DNA of 64,000 nt from an uncultured Butyricicoccus sp. (GCA_944384745.1 CALWUO010000007.1:1-64000); one strand, 5' to 3'; positions 13,046 through 23,110 are shown, numbered from the stretch's first letter. The notes: generated by a model not told the origin, from the sequence alone. Made by a program: numbers and translations.

Positions 13046-14926
13046 TTATTGGTTTACACGTTTAAATAATTTATCAATTTCATACTTTGTAAGTCTGACC
13101 ATAACAGGTCTGCCATGAGGGCAAGAAGTAACATCGCTATCATTATAAACCTTATCAAATAATTTTTGCATTTCCATTTGATTTGTGGCTTTTCCCGCTT
13201 TAATAGCGGCTTTACAAGCGACAGTATGAATTAAATCATCAAATTTATCAGGAGTAGGAGTGCAATAGTTTGATAACTTTTCAGCGATTTCACAAAGTGT
13301 TTGTGTTATATCAGCAGCATCAATGTATGCTGGTACTGCACGAACTGCAAGGCTTTTTTCACCAAAAACTGAAATATCAAAACCCAGTTTAGTTATAATT
13401 TCTTTATTTTCCTGTAAAATCTCAAATTCATTTATATTTAATTCAGCGATATAAGGTGTTAAAAGTTGCTGAACTGGAATTTTAGTTGTTTTTTTAAGCT
13501 CATTAAACAGTAAACGTTCATGTGCTGCATGTTTATCTAACAAAATAAAACCGTCTTTATCCTCTGCTATTATATAAGTGTTAAACGCCTCACCTATAAC
13601 CCTAGCCGTAGGTTTATCTTTCACTTTTTTCATAGGCTCAGACTGACACTTTACAACGGGTTCGGTTTTATATTCGATTTTTGAAATATCAACATCAGGT
13701 GAACAAACTTTAACTTGATTAACTGGTATGTCAAAATCATCATCACAATCTATTATAGGCGGTTTAACAGCTAATTTAACTTTGTTTAAGTTAAAAATAG
13801 GATTTTCTTTTATTATAGGCTTTTTCTGTATAGGCTTTTCTTGTTCTATAATTTTTTCCTGCTTTGGCTGTATAACTTGTTGCTCATATGTTATATTATC
13901 TTCCTTTGGCTTTTTATGCAAAACAGGAATATTGTCATTTTGCTCAAGTGCATTCTTGCAAGCGATATAAATAGCTTCAAAAACCTTTTTTTCATCAGCA
14001 AATTTAACTTCGGTTTTAGCGGGGTGAACATTTACATCAACCAAATTAAGCGGTAATTCAATAAACAAAGCACAGCTTGGATATTTACCAGTTATAATCT
14101 GATTTTTATAGGCTTCCTCAAATGCTGCTTGCATAATCTTGCTTTTTATATATCGACCATTTACAAAGAAATGTTGCATACTGCGGTTTGGTCTACATAA
14201 ATGAGGTTTTGTTATATAACCCCAAGCGGTTATATTTTCACGCTCAAATTTATTAACTTCTATCATATTTGAAGTGATTTCTCTACCAAAAACGCTAAAA
14301 ACTGGAGTTATAAGTTTATTATCTCCTGATGTAGAAAAAACCTGTTTGCCATCTCGTAGCATTGAAAAAGAAATTTCTGGGTGAGAAAGTGCAGCATGTT
14401 CCACAACACTTATAATATATCCCGCTTCAGTAAAATCCTTTTTTAAAAATTTCATTCTTGCAGGAGTGTTAAAAAATAAATCACGAATTATAATCGTAGT
14501 TCCATCTGGACAACCAGCCTCTTCATTTTCAGTTATTTTTCCTGCCTCCAAATTTAAATGAAGACCAACAAGACTATCACGTTTTTTTGTAAATAAATCT
14601 ATGCGTGAAACTGATGCAATCGCTGCAAGAGCTTCTCCACGAAATCCAAGAGTTCCTATTTTAGACAAATCATCTTCACTTGATATTTTGCTTGTTGCAT
14701 GACGTCTAAATGCAACAGGTGCATCTTCTTTTGTCATACCACAGCCGTTATCCATAATTCTAAGGTATGTTATACCACCGTTTTCTATTTCCACCTGTAT
14801 TCTTGTTGCACCAGCGTCAATAGCATTTTCTATAAGTTCTTTTGCAACAGATGCTGGTCGTTCAACAACCTCACCTGCCGCAATAAGATTGGCAAGATGA
14901 GGTGAAAGCTCTTTAATAATTGCCAT
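13046..14926 (-). CDS. mutL: DNA mismatch repair protein MutL
   Basis: Links mismatch recognition by MutS to strand excision. The 626-aa protein has an N-terminal GHKL ATPase (LIENAIDAGA, DNGCGM, TLGFRGEAL) and a transducer domain to about 330. A variable Lys/Pro/Ile-rich linker follows (about 335-430), then a C-terminal dimerisation/endonuclease domain. The metal-binding motif reads DKHAAHERLLFNE, a Lys-for-Gln variant of DQHA(X)2E(X)4E. CPHGRPV and ACKAAIKAG are also present, so it is expected to nick DNA, as in bacteria without MutH. It starts with ATG behind AGAGGT, 28 bp after mutS. Confidence 0.96.
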   Translation of the reverse strand: MAIIKELSPHLANLIAAGEVVERPASVAKELIENAIDAGATRIQVEIENGGITYLRIMDNGCGMTKEDAPVAFRRHATSKISSEDDLSKIGTLGFRGEALAAIASVSRIDLFTKKRDSLVGLHLNLEAGKITENEEAGCPDGTTIIIRDLFFNTPARMKFLKKDFTEAGYIISVVEHAALSHPEISFSMLRDGKQVFSTSGDNKLITPVFSVFGREITSNMIEVNKFERENITAWGYITKPHLCRPNRSMQHFFVNGRYIKSKIMQAAFEEAYKNQIITGKYPSCALFIELPLNLVDVNVHPAKTEVKFADEKKVFEAIYIACKNALEQNDNIPVLHKKPKEDNITYEQQVIQPKQEKIIEQEKPIQKKPIIKENPIFNLNKVKLAVKPPIIDCDDDFDIPVNQVKVCSPDVDISKIEYKTEPVVKCQSEPMKKVKDKPTARVIGEAFNTYIIAEDKDGFILLDKHAAHERLLFNELKKTTKIPVQQLLTPYIAELNINEFEILQENKEIITKLGFDISVFGEKSLAVRAVPAYIDAADITQTLCEIAEKLSNYCTPTPDKFDDLIHTVACKAAIKAGKATNQMEMQKLFDKVYNDSDVTSCPHGRPVMVRLTKYEIDKLFKRVNQ

Positions 14927-14954
14927 TATACTTTTACCTCTCTTTTAAAAAGAT

Positions 14955-17540
14955 TTAAAGCATTTTCTTTAACTCATAGAGTGCATTCATCGCCTCTATT
15001 GGCGTCATAGTATCAACAGATAAATTGCGTAAATAATCAATAGCTTTATTACTTTCTAATGTGCCTATTGTAAGCTGAGTTTGTTCATTATCATCTACTT
15101 TACGCATTTCAATTTTAGGACTATCGCTTTCCAAATCATTTAATATACTTTTAGCCCGTTTAATAACGCTATTTGGCACACCTGCAAGTTTAGCTACTTC
15201 AATACCATAGCTATCATCTGCACCGCCTCGAACAATTTTTCTAAGGAATGTTATATCATCGCCACGTTTTTTTACAGCTATATTATAATTATAAATACCG
15301 TCCATTAAATCTTCAAGTGCTGTTAGTTCATGATAATGTGTTGCAAATAAAGCTCTTGCACCCAGCTTGTTAGTATCTGCCACAAACTCAACTACTGCAC
15401 GAGCTATCGACATACCATCATAAGTAGATGTACCACGACCGATTTCATCTAAAATAAGCAAACTGTTTTTAGTTGCATTTTTAAGAATATTGGCTACTTC
15501 ACTCATCTCAACCATAAAAGTTGATTGACCACTTGCAAGGTCATCAGATGCACCAACTCTTGTAAAAACTCTATCAGCAATACCTATATGAGCTGAGCTT
15601 GCTGGAACAAATGAACCCATTTGAGCCATAATAGTTATAAGTGCTACCTGACGCATATAGGTTGATTTACCTGCCATATTAGGGCCAGTTATAACGGCTA
15701 CACGGTTTTGTTTATTATCAATAGTTGTATCATTTGGGACAAAAAAGGTGTCTTTTAAAACTTTTTCCACCACAGGGTGACGACCATCTTTTATATGTGT
15801 TTTACCTGAAAAATCGACTTCTGGACAAACATAATTGTTTTCACAAGCAAGTTCAGCGAGTGCACATAAAACATCAAGATTTGCAAGTGATTGTGCGGTT
15901 CTTTGTATTCTGTGAACTTCTGAAGCTATATTTTCACGGATACTGCAAAAAAGCTCATATTCCAAAGCTGTTAAACGCTCTTGAGCACCTAAAACGGTTT
16001 TTTCCATTTCTTTTAGCTCTTCAGTTATATAACGCTCACAATTTGTTAATGTCTGTTTTCTTATATAATCATCAGGAACAAGGCTTATATTGCCTTTTGA
16101 TACCTCAAGATAGTAACCAAAAACCCTATTATAACCGATTTTTAAATTTTTAATGCCTGTGCGTTCACGTTCACGCTGTTCTATGCCTGCAATCTGACCT
16201 TTGCCACCACTTGCAAGGTCACGCAGTTTATCAACCTCATCACTATAACCTGCACGAATAAAACCGCCATCTTTTACAGAAATAGGAGGTTCATCACAAA
16301 TAGCATTTTGAATTAGAGTTTTTACATCTTCAAGTGTGTCAATTCGTGAATGTAGTTCTTTTAAAAGCGGTGCTTTAAGATTTTGTGTTATAGCTAAAAC
16401 AGATGGAAGTTGCTCAATAGCTGAACCTAAAGCACATAAGTCACGGCAATTTGCCGAACCATAAACCACACGACCTATTAAACGTTCCATATCAAAAATC
16501 TTTTTTAGCTGTTCGGATAAACTATCTCTTGTTATTATATTATCCACAAATTCTGAAACAGCCTCTTGACGCTTTTTAATATGTATTGGGTTTAAAAGCG
16601 GTTTTTCTAGCCATTTACGGATTAAACGAGAACCCATAGCAGTTTTAGTTTTATCCATAACCCAAAGCAAAGAACCTTTCTTTTCTCCACCTCGCATGGT
16701 TTCACAAAGCTCTAAATTGCGTCTTGCGGTCATATCAAGTTCCATATATTGTCCTTGACGATAAACATTAAGAGTATTTATATTTGCAAGACTTGTTTTT
16801 TGTGTTAAGGCTAAAAATCTAAGCATACCGCATATAGTTTTTACTGCAAGCGGTATTTCTTCTAAACCTGAGCTTTCCCAGTTTTCAATATTGAATTGAT
16901 TTATAACCAGTTCTTTATCGCTTTCAAAACAGTCATCATCAAGTTCAGAATATATGCCCTCTAAACGCTTTTCAATAAAATTCTTTAGCTTTTCTGTTGC
17001 ATTGCCGCCTATTAAAACCTCTTTAGGTAAAAATCTGCCAAGCTCGCTAAAAAGTTCGGTTTCACCTTGCTCACTTGATACTTCTGTTAGATAGGCTTCA
17101 CCTGTTGAAATATCACAAAAACAAACACCCCAACCATTTTCACCACATAAAACAACGGATAAATAATTGTTTTCATTTTCATCTAACATAGAGGCTTCAA
17201 TAACCGTTCCAGGGGTTATCATTCGCACTATATCACGTTTTACAATGCCTTTTGTAGCTTTTGGGTCTTCAATCTGCTCACAAATTGCAACTTTATAACC
17301 TTTTCTAACCAGTTTTCCCACATAGGACTCATAAGCATGAAAAGGAACGCCACACATAGGAGCTTTTTCTTCTTGACCACAATCACGCCCTGTCAGTGTA
17401 AGTTCAAGCTCTCTTGATGCTAAAACAGCATCTTCAAAGAACATCTCATAAAAATCACCCAAACGATAAAAAACAATATAATCACGACATTTATTTTTGA
17501 TTTCAAAATATTGTTTCATCATTGGTGTAAGTCCAGCCAT
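14955..17540 (-). CDS. mutS: DNA mismatch repair protein MutS
   Basis: Recognises mismatches and small loops. The 861-aa full-length MutS1 has the mismatch-wedge motif FYEMF (residues 30-34), connector and lever/clamp domains (about 130-560) and a C-terminal ABC-type ATPase. The Walker A is GPNMAGKSTYMRQ near residue 620, with a signature loop DDLASGQSTFMVEM and a Walker B (LLILDEIGRGTSTYDG). The ATG follows GGAGGG. It is in an operon-like run miaB-mutS-mutL-miaA with gaps of 18-28 bp. No residue expected for activity is missing. Confidence 0.97.
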   Translation of the reverse strand: MAGLTPMMKQYFEIKNKCRDYIVFYRLGDFYEMFFEDAVLASRELELTLTGRDCGQEEKAPMCGVPFHAYESYVGKLVRKGYKVAICEQIEDPKATKGIVKRDIVRMITPGTVIEASMLDENENNYLSVVLCGENGWGVCFCDISTGEAYLTEVSSEQGETELFSELGRFLPKEVLIGGNATEKLKNFIEKRLEGIYSELDDDCFESDKELVINQFNIENWESSGLEEIPLAVKTICGMLRFLALTQKTSLANINTLNVYRQGQYMELDMTARRNLELCETMRGGEKKGSLLWVMDKTKTAMGSRLIRKWLEKPLLNPIHIKKRQEAVSEFVDNIITRDSLSEQLKKIFDMERLIGRVVYGSANCRDLCALGSAIEQLPSVLAITQNLKAPLLKELHSRIDTLEDVKTLIQNAICDEPPISVKDGGFIRAGYSDEVDKLRDLASGGKGQIAGIEQRERERTGIKNLKIGYNRVFGYYLEVSKGNISLVPDDYIRKQTLTNCERYITEELKEMEKTVLGAQERLTALEYELFCSIRENIASEVHRIQRTAQSLANLDVLCALAELACENNYVCPEVDFSGKTHIKDGRHPVVEKVLKDTFFVPNDTTIDNKQNRVAVITGPNMAGKSTYMRQVALITIMAQMGSFVPASSAHIGIADRVFTRVGASDDLASGQSTFMVEMSEVANILKNATKNSLLILDEIGRGTSTYDGMSIARAVVEFVADTNKLGARALFATHYHELTALEDLMDGIYNYNIAVKKRGDDITFLRKIVRGGADDSYGIEVAKLAGVPNSVIKRAKSILNDLESDSPKIEMRKVDDNEQTQLTIGTLESNKAIDYLRNLSVDTMTPIEAMNALYELKKML

Positions 17541-17558
17541 AGATGCCCTCCTTAAATC

Positions 17559-18989
17559 TTACTGTTTGGCAAATAAGCAACGTAAACTAGTTTTATCAAT
17601 GGTTACTGTTGCAAATTCACCGATTTTAATATTATCACCATTACAGCAAACCAAAAGACCGCCCTCAGTTCTTGCTGTATATGAATATTCACTGTCTTTA
17701 CTTTTACCGTCTACAAGCACACGAAGTGTTTTACCCATATATGCATTTTGTCTTGGAAGTACACACTCATCTTGTGCTTTTAGCAGTCTTTCAAAACGTT
17801 TTTGTTTTTGCTCTTTTGTAGTGCTGTCTGGATATTCAGCCGCTGGTGTGCCACTTCTCTTGGAGTATAAGAACGTATAAAGCACATCAAAACCAATTTC
17901 CTTAACAAGTTCAAGAGTTTTTTCAAAATCCTCTTCACTCTCATCTGGAAAACCTACTATAATGTCACTTGAAAGAGTAATTTCAGGCATTTTTGAACGA
18001 GCATAGGCAATCAGTTCTTTATAGTGTTCAGCTGTATAACCTCTGTTCATACGTTTTAACACGGTATCAGAACCAGATTGGAAAGGTAAATGCAGTTGTT
18101 TTGCAACCTTTTCACATTCCGCCATAGTGTCAAATAACTTTTTAGACGCATCTTTAGGGTGACTTGTCATAAATCTAAGCTGAAAATCACCTTCAACACT
18201 ATTTAAACGCTTTAAAAGGTCGGAAAAATCAATTTCAATTCCCAAATCTTTACCGTAAGAGTTTACATTTTGACCTAATAAAGTTATATCTTTGTAACCT
18301 TTTTTAACAAGCTCTTTAAGCTCATTTTCAATATCTTCTGGGTTTCGGCTACGCTCACGACCTCTAACATAAGGAACAATACAATAAGTACAAAAGTTAT
18401 TGCAACCATACATAATAGATAGCCATGCTCTAGCACCCTTATTACGCTCTACTGGTAAACCCTCAGCTATTGTTCCCTTGGCATCACCAGAGATATCAAA
18501 AACTTTTTTCTCACCTTGTACAACTCTACGATACATAAGTTCTGGAAATTTCCAAAGCATATGCGTTCCAAAAAGCAAGTTTACTTGTGGATAACTTTTT
18601 CTGATTTTATCTGGTATATGCTCTTGCTGAACCATACAACCACATAAACCGATTGTGATTTCTGGACGCTCTTTTTTCAAATGTGATAATGCACCAATAT
18701 TTCCCAATGCTCTTGACTCCGCATGTTCACGCACCGCACAAGTGTTATATATTAAAACATCTGCATTATCTGTTTGTTCAGTTTTTTCATAACCCATCTC
18801 ATGAAGCATACCTGTAATTCTTTCGGTGTCTGCCTCGTTTTGCTGACAGCCAAAAGTCTGGGTGTATGCTTTTGGTTTTCTTCCGTTTTGCTGCTCAAAA
18901 TCACGATTATAAGCACAAATTTTGTCAATATAAGCAAGTTGCTGCTGGATTTCCTTTTCAGAAACCGCAGTAGGTACTGTTTTGCTCAT
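17559..18989 (-). CDS. miaB: tRNA-2-methylthio-N6-dimethylallyladenosine synthase
   Basis: A radical-SAM methylthiotransferase that converts i6A37 to ms2i6A37 in tRNA. The 476-aa protein has the N-terminal UPF0004 domain with cluster-binding Cys48, Cys84 and Cys118 (TFGCQQNE, YNTCAVRE, CGCMVQQ). The radical-SAM CxxxCxxC is Cys196/Cys200/Cys203, and a C-terminal TRAM domain is at about 405-470. The long N-terminal extension (about 35 aa before the first domain) is typical of Clostridia. Its partner miaA is four genes downstream. The ATG follows AAAGGGA. Confidence 0.96.
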   Translation of the reverse strand: MSKTVPTAVSEKEIQQQLAYIDKICAYNRDFEQQNGRKPKAYTQTFGCQQNEADTERITGMLHEMGYEKTEQTDNADVLIYNTCAVREHAESRALGNIGALSHLKKERPEITIGLCGCMVQQEHIPDKIRKSYPQVNLLFGTHMLWKFPELMYRRVVQGEKKVFDISGDAKGTIAEGLPVERNKGARAWLSIMYGCNNFCTYCIVPYVRGRERSRNPEDIENELKELVKKGYKDITLLGQNVNSYGKDLGIEIDFSDLLKRLNSVEGDFQLRFMTSHPKDASKKLFDTMAECEKVAKQLHLPFQSGSDTVLKRMNRGYTAEHYKELIAYARSKMPEITLSSDIIVGFPDESEEDFEKTLELVKEIGFDVLYTFLYSKRSGTPAAEYPDSTTKEQKQKRFERLLKAQDECVLPRQNAYMGKTLRVLVDGKSKDSEYSYTARTEGGLLVCCNGDNIKIGEFATVTIDKTSLRCLFAKQ

Positions 18990-19008
18990 TTATTATTTTC
19001 CCTTTCTA

Positions 19009-19677
19009 TTATCTAAACTCTACCATATCATTAGTATAAACACAAACTCTATGGTATAACTCATCTGTTATATTATACTTAGGTAAATATTCTTTTATTG
19101 CTTTTGTAAGATATTCAGGGCTCATATTGTTATTACCTGCACCAGTTATAACATTACAGATAACAAAACCATCTTTTTCTGTGATTTCTGGTGTTTTCAT
19201 AAGCTCTTTCATATTAACCATTTTTTCGCCACGTTTTGAGCGTTTTAAAATCTGAATATCATCTTTTGCAAAAAGTTCTGTCACATCTTTTATAAAATCT
19301 TGTGGAATTTCGCCATCAAAACCCCAAGTTATTTTATATTTGCTCCAAGCGATATCTGCAATTTTCATTCCGCCATCACTTAAAGCGTAGATTTCCTGTG
19401 CAGAAAGCCCCTCTGGGAATACACTGTTTATCATTTGTACCGCATTTTCTGGAACGGTTTCGGTTAAGAAATTAAAGTCAAGAAATTCATATTCACCCGA
19501 ATACCCAGTAGAAAGCGGGAGTGCAACAGATACATAAGCGTGTTGGTTAAAGCCCTCTGTAAACCAAATAGGCATATTACAGCGAGCCATTGCTCTTTGC
19601 ATAGTGTGCATTAAATCAAGATGAGAAATATATTTAGCTCTTCCAGTTTTGGAAAAACGCATACGAGCCTTAAACAC
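19009..19677 (-). CDS. TIGR03936-type radical-SAM-associated protein (DUF2344)
   Basis: A protein of about 222 aa of the DUF2344 family, nearly always encoded directly after, or fused to, the TIGR03960-type radical-SAM protein as here. The diagnostic start is RMRFSKTGRAKYISHLDLMH, followed by LPLSTGYSGEYEFLDF. The molecular role is not known; the pair is presumed to modify RNA. I place the start at the GTG 19675-19677. GAAGGGGG lies 8 bases upstream, and the GTG overlaps the upstream stop by 8 bp. A longer frame to 19722 lies wholly within the upstream gene and lacks such a site. Confidence 0.87.
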   Translation of the reverse strand: MFKARMRFSKTGRAKYISHLDLMHTMQRAMARCNMPIWFTEGFNQHAYVSVALPLSTGYSGEYEFLDFNFLTETVPENAVQMINSVFPEGLSAQEIYALSDGGMKIADIAWSKYKITWGFDGEIPQDFIKDVTELFAKDDIQILKRSKRGEKMVNMKELMKTPEITEKDGFVICNVITGAGNNNMSPEYLTKAIKEYLPKYNITDELYHRVCVYTNDMVEFR

Positions 19678-21508
19678 AACAATGACCCCCTTCAAAAAGT
19701 GAATTTGAACCGCAACCTGCACATTTTTTCATACAATCTGGTGTAATATCTGCATTTCTTGAGCGTTCCCATTCACGTTTTAAATGCTGTTTGCTTGTAC
19801 CACAGCCAATATGGTCCCAAGGGAAAACCTCATCTAATGGGCGTTGTCTTGAAGCATAGAAATCTGGGTCTAAACCACAATCATTAAACGCCTCAATCCA
19901 TTTATCAAAATCGAAATTCTGTTCCCAGCCATCAAATTTACAGCCACGTTTCCAAGCTAAATAAATAGCCTTACCTTGTCTGCGGTCACCACGAGCTATT
20001 ACACCCTCCATAACAGAAGTTTTTGCATCGTGCCAGTTATAAGTTACATTTTTAGTTTTCATAATCTTACGCATATAGTCTTGCTTACCTTGTAGCATAG
20101 CTAAACTATTCTGAGCGTCCCACTGGAAAGGGGTTTGTGGCTTTGGCACAAAACAAGAGGCAGAAGCAGTGATTTTAACACCTCTTGCACGGTTATTTGT
20201 ATTCATTCGCCAGCAATAAGCGACCTTTTTACAGATTTCAGAGATACCATCTAAATCTTCAGATGTCTCAGTAGGTAAACCTAACATAAAATACAATTTA
20301 ACATTGTTCCAACCGCCCTGAAATGCGATTTCACAAGCACCTAAAACATCATCTTCAGTAATATTTTTATTTATTACATCTCTTAAACGCTGAGTGCCAG
20401 CCTCACAAGCAAAGGTTAAACCGCTTTTACGAACCTTTTGTACTCTCTCCATAAGTTCAGCGGAAAAACTATCAGCTCTAAGCGATGGCAAAGAAAGGCT
20501 TATATGTCTAGGTTCACAATAATCTAACATACATTCTGTAAGACCAGAAAGTTCGCTGTAATCGCTTGTAGATAGTGAAGAAAGTGAAATTTCCTCATAA
20601 CCTGATGACTCAAGCACCTTTTTAGCTTGATTTAATATGGTTTCCTTTGATTTCTTGCGAAGTGGTCTATATGTGTGACCAGCTTGACAAAAACGACAAC
20701 CACGAGGGCAACCTCTAAACAGTTCTACCATAGCCCTATCAAAAACTATATCAGTTGATGGGACTACAAAATACTCTGGATAGTACATTGTATCCAAATC
20801 TTCAACAATACGTTTTTGAACTTGTTCTGGTGCATTTTCCTTTGCAGTTACTTTTTTAACTGTTCCGTCATCGTTATATTCAACCTCATAAAGACATGGA
20901 ACATATATTCCTTGAATTTGTGCCGCACGGACTAAAAATTCATGTTTTGATAAATTTTCATTTTTGGCTGTACGATAAAGGTTTACAAGGTCAAGCATAA
21001 CCTCTTCACCATCACCAATCATAAATAAATCAATAAAATCACAGAGTGGTTCTGGATTATATGCACATGGGCCACCCGCTACAACCAAGTTTTTAAGCTC
21101 TTTTCTGTCCTCAGCAAGCACAGGCACACCGCCAAGGTCAAGCATATTTAAAATATTAGAGAAAGATAATTCATATTGTAGTGTAAAACCGATAATGTCA
21201 AATTGGGAGAGAGCATCACCACTTTCAAGACCATAAAGCGGAATATTTTCCTTTCTCATATAGTCCTCAAGGTCAACCCAAGGGGCAAAAACACGTTCAC
21301 ACCAAACTCCTTTTTGGTCGTTTAGCAGTCCATATAAAATACGAGAACCTAAATGGCTCATACCAACTTCATAAACATCTGGAAAACAAAAAGCAAATCT
21401 AATATCAACTTCATCTTTGTTCTTTGTAACAGAACCCCATTCACCGCCAACATAGCGAGCGGGTTTTTGCACTTTTGGCAAAATTCGTTCTAGCTTTGCA
21501 GAAAGCAT
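19670..21508 (-). CDS. TIGR03960-family B12-binding-type radical-SAM protein
   Basis: A 612-aa radical-SAM enzyme. An N-terminal B12-binding-like domain (about 15-220, containing CFPDVYEVGMSHLG) precedes the core. The core Cys motif is RGCPRGCRFCQAG at about residues 263-275. Extra Cys at the C-terminus (CMKKCAGCG) may bind a second cluster. The substrate is not established in the family. It is coupled to the DUF2344 gene. The transcript probably starts at the extended -10 promoter at 21602-21610, so the leader contains a terminator-like hairpin (21526-21555) just before the AGGAGG ribosome site. This may attenuate the whole downstream string. Confidence 0.9.
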   Translation of the reverse strand: MLSAKLERILPKVQKPARYVGGEWGSVTKNKDEVDIRFAFCFPDVYEVGMSHLGSRILYGLLNDQKGVWCERVFAPWVDLEDYMRKENIPLYGLESGDALSQFDIIGFTLQYELSFSNILNMLDLGGVPVLAEDRKELKNLVVAGGPCAYNPEPLCDFIDLFMIGDGEEVMLDLVNLYRTAKNENLSKHEFLVRAAQIQGIYVPCLYEVEYNDDGTVKKVTAKENAPEQVQKRIVEDLDTMYYPEYFVVPSTDIVFDRAMVELFRGCPRGCRFCQAGHTYRPLRKKSKETILNQAKKVLESSGYEEISLSSLSTSDYSELSGLTECMLDYCEPRHISLSLPSLRADSFSAELMERVQKVRKSGLTFACEAGTQRLRDVINKNITEDDVLGACEIAFQGGWNNVKLYFMLGLPTETSEDLDGISEICKKVAYCWRMNTNNRARGVKITASASCFVPKPQTPFQWDAQNSLAMLQGKQDYMRKIMKTKNVTYNWHDAKTSVMEGVIARGDRRQGKAIYLAWKRGCKFDGWEQNFDFDKWIEAFNDCGLDPDFYASRQRPLDEVFPWDHIGCGTSKQHLKREWERSRNADITPDCMKKCAGCGSNSLFEGGHCCV

Positions 21509-21525
21509 AAATTCCTCCTAATTAA

Positions 21526-21555
21526 AAAGTGCTGTGTAAAACTGCACAACACTTT
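21526..21555 (-). terminator. Terminator-like hairpin in the leader of the radical-SAM operon
   Basis: AAAGTG-c-TGTG (21526-21536) pairs with CACA-a-CACTTT (21545-21555), an 11-bp stem in RNA with one U-G pair. On the minus strand it is followed by TTTTTAATTAGGAGG. It sits between the predicted start and the ribosome site, the position of an attenuator. Confidence 0.6.
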
Positions 21556-21574
21556 ACTGCAATCATAAAAAATA

Positions 21575-21600
21575 AAAGACACAGCAAATTCTGTGTCTTT
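21575..21600 (-). terminator. Terminator of the nucleobase permease gene
   Basis: A perfect 10-bp stem AAAGACACAG / CTGTGTCTTT with a 6-nt loop; the minus strand continues TTATTTTTTATG. Confidence 0.85.
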
Positions 21601-21601
21601 C

Positions 21602-21610
21602 ATTATAACA
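21602..21610 (-). promoter_or_regulatory. Extended -10 promoter for the radical-SAM/housekeeping string
   Basis: TGtTATAAT on the minus strand with only a weak -35 (TGTAAA, 17 bp upstream). The start would fall inside the upstream terminator stem, so that hairpin cannot form in transcripts begun here. Confidence 0.5.
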
Positions 21611-21684
21611 TATTTCGTCCTGAATTTACACGAAAAATTTTCATGCATAAATGCTATGATTATTGATGATATGCACAATAAGTT

Positions 21685-23049
21685 TTACTCTTCTTTTGGT
21701 AAAATAATGTTTAAAAATACAGCAACAATAGTTGCAATGACAACTGGAGATTTACCAAAAATCATAATAAAGCTTTCTGGAAGCTGACCAATAGATGCAG
21801 ATGCTTGAGTAATACCCACACCAAGAGCAACAGCCAAACCAACAACAGTTGTATTTCTAGCATTTAGCTTTTGAGATGCAATTAGTTTCATTCCAGTCAT
21901 AGCGATGGTTGCAAAAACTGTAAGTGTAGCACCGCCTAGCACACATTGTGGAATAGTGGTTAAAACAGCCGCAAACTTTGGTGAAAAACCTGCGATTAAA
22001 ATAAATATACCAGTTGTTGCAAATACAGTACGGTTAATAACCTTATTTGTTGTAACAATACCAACATTTTGTGAATATGTCGCCATTGGCAGACCACCAA
22101 AGAAAGATGCAAGGGTATTTGAAATACCATAAGCAATAATACCGCCCTTTAATTCTTCCTTAGATGGCTCTCTGTTCATACCACCGATTGTTGTAGCGGT
22201 AAAATCTCCTATTGCCTGTACAGCATTGATTGCAAATAACAAACCAATAGCAATGCAAGCTGCTGGGTCAAACACCATGCCAAAAGGCAAAAATTTTGGT
22301 GTTGCAACAATAGAAGCACTTGCAACATCAGAGAAAGAAACCATTCCAAATGCTGCCGCAACTGCATAACCTACAACCATACCTATTAAAATAGATGCAA
22401 GTTTAAATACACCCTTACCCTTTTGGTTAAGCACTAACACCACAACCAATGTAATAATAGCCACAAGCCAGTTTTGCCAAGAGCCATAAACTAAAGCCTC
22501 TGTTAACCCCTTAGTTTCCACTACAAGTTCATAAGTATTAGCTGTACCACCTGCCATATAGTTTATAGCGGTTGGATATAGTGATAAGCCTATTGTAAAT
22601 ACTACTGTACCAGTGATAAGTGGAGGGAAAAACTTGTGAATTTTATCAACCATTAAACCTACAACAGTGGCAACAATACCGCCTATTGCAAGAGCACCCA
22701 TAATTGCTGCAATACCATTTTCAGTCACAGCTATTGCTTGCATACTTGGAACATATGCAAAACTAACACCAAAAATCACAGGTAAACCCGCACCAAATTT
22801 AATCCACTTATTGCCTATTGGGAATAACTGTAATAAAGTTGTAACAGCCGCCATAACAAGTGATGACTGGATAAGTAACACTCTTAAATCCTGCTCCATA
22901 CCTGTTACATTTGCAATCATAATTGCTGGGGTTACACAGCCTACAATCATAGCAACTAAATGTTGAAGTGCTAGAGAAATTGTCATCGACCATGGCGGTA
23001 AACCTGTCGGTTCAAATAAAGTCTTTTCACTTCCTGTTTTTAAATTCAT
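21685..23049 (-). CDS. NCS2-family nucleobase permease (xanthine/uracil type)
   Basis: A membrane symporter for purines or pyrimidines of the NCS2 family, 454 aa with about 12-14 membrane segments. Family marks are SLALQHLVAMIVG near the N-terminus (the QH motif), GTVVFTIGLSLYP near 160 and the substrate-site region AIGDFTATTIGGMNR near 280. The TYSQNVGIV segment near 315 is also conserved. It is closest in feel to xanthine/urate permeases, but the substrate cannot be fixed by eye. The ATG at 23047-23049 is chosen because GAGAGGAG is 7 bases upstream; a longer frame (to 23082) has no ribosome site. The promoter is at 23125-23153 with a leader hairpin. No purine riboswitch core was found. Confidence 0.9.
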   Translation of the reverse strand: MNLKTGSEKTLFEPTGLPPWSMTISLALQHLVAMIVGCVTPAIMIANVTGMEQDLRVLLIQSSLVMAAVTTLLQLFPIGNKWIKFGAGLPVIFGVSFAYVPSMQAIAVTENGIAAIMGALAIGGIVATVVGLMVDKIHKFFPPLITGTVVFTIGLSLYPTAINYMAGGTANTYELVVETKGLTEALVYGSWQNWLVAIITLVVVLVLNQKGKGVFKLASILIGMVVGYAVAAAFGMVSFSDVASASIVATPKFLPFGMVFDPAACIAIGLLFAINAVQAIGDFTATTIGGMNREPSKEELKGGIIAYGISNTLASFFGGLPMATYSQNVGIVTTNKVINRTVFATTGIFILIAGFSPKFAAVLTTIPQCVLGGATLTVFATIAMTGMKLIASQKLNARNTTVVGLAVALGVGITQASASIGQLPESFIMIFGKSPVVIATIVAVFLNIILPKEE

Positions 23050-23083
23050 TTGGTTTCTCCTCTCGTTTTTCGCTTTTTTCATT

Positions 23084-23110
23084 CACAGTATGTTTATAAC
23101 TAACACTGTG
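23084..23110 (-). other. Leader hairpin of the nucleobase permease mRNA
   Basis: CACAGT (23084-23089) pairs with ACTGTG (23105-23110), with inner GTTT/AAC-type pairing, between the predicted start (about 23118) and the ribosome site. No known riboswitch consensus was recognised. Confidence 0.4.

Noticed and set aside
15725..16153. 142-codon open frame opposite mutS
   Set aside because: Antisense shadow of a full-length, conserved gene.
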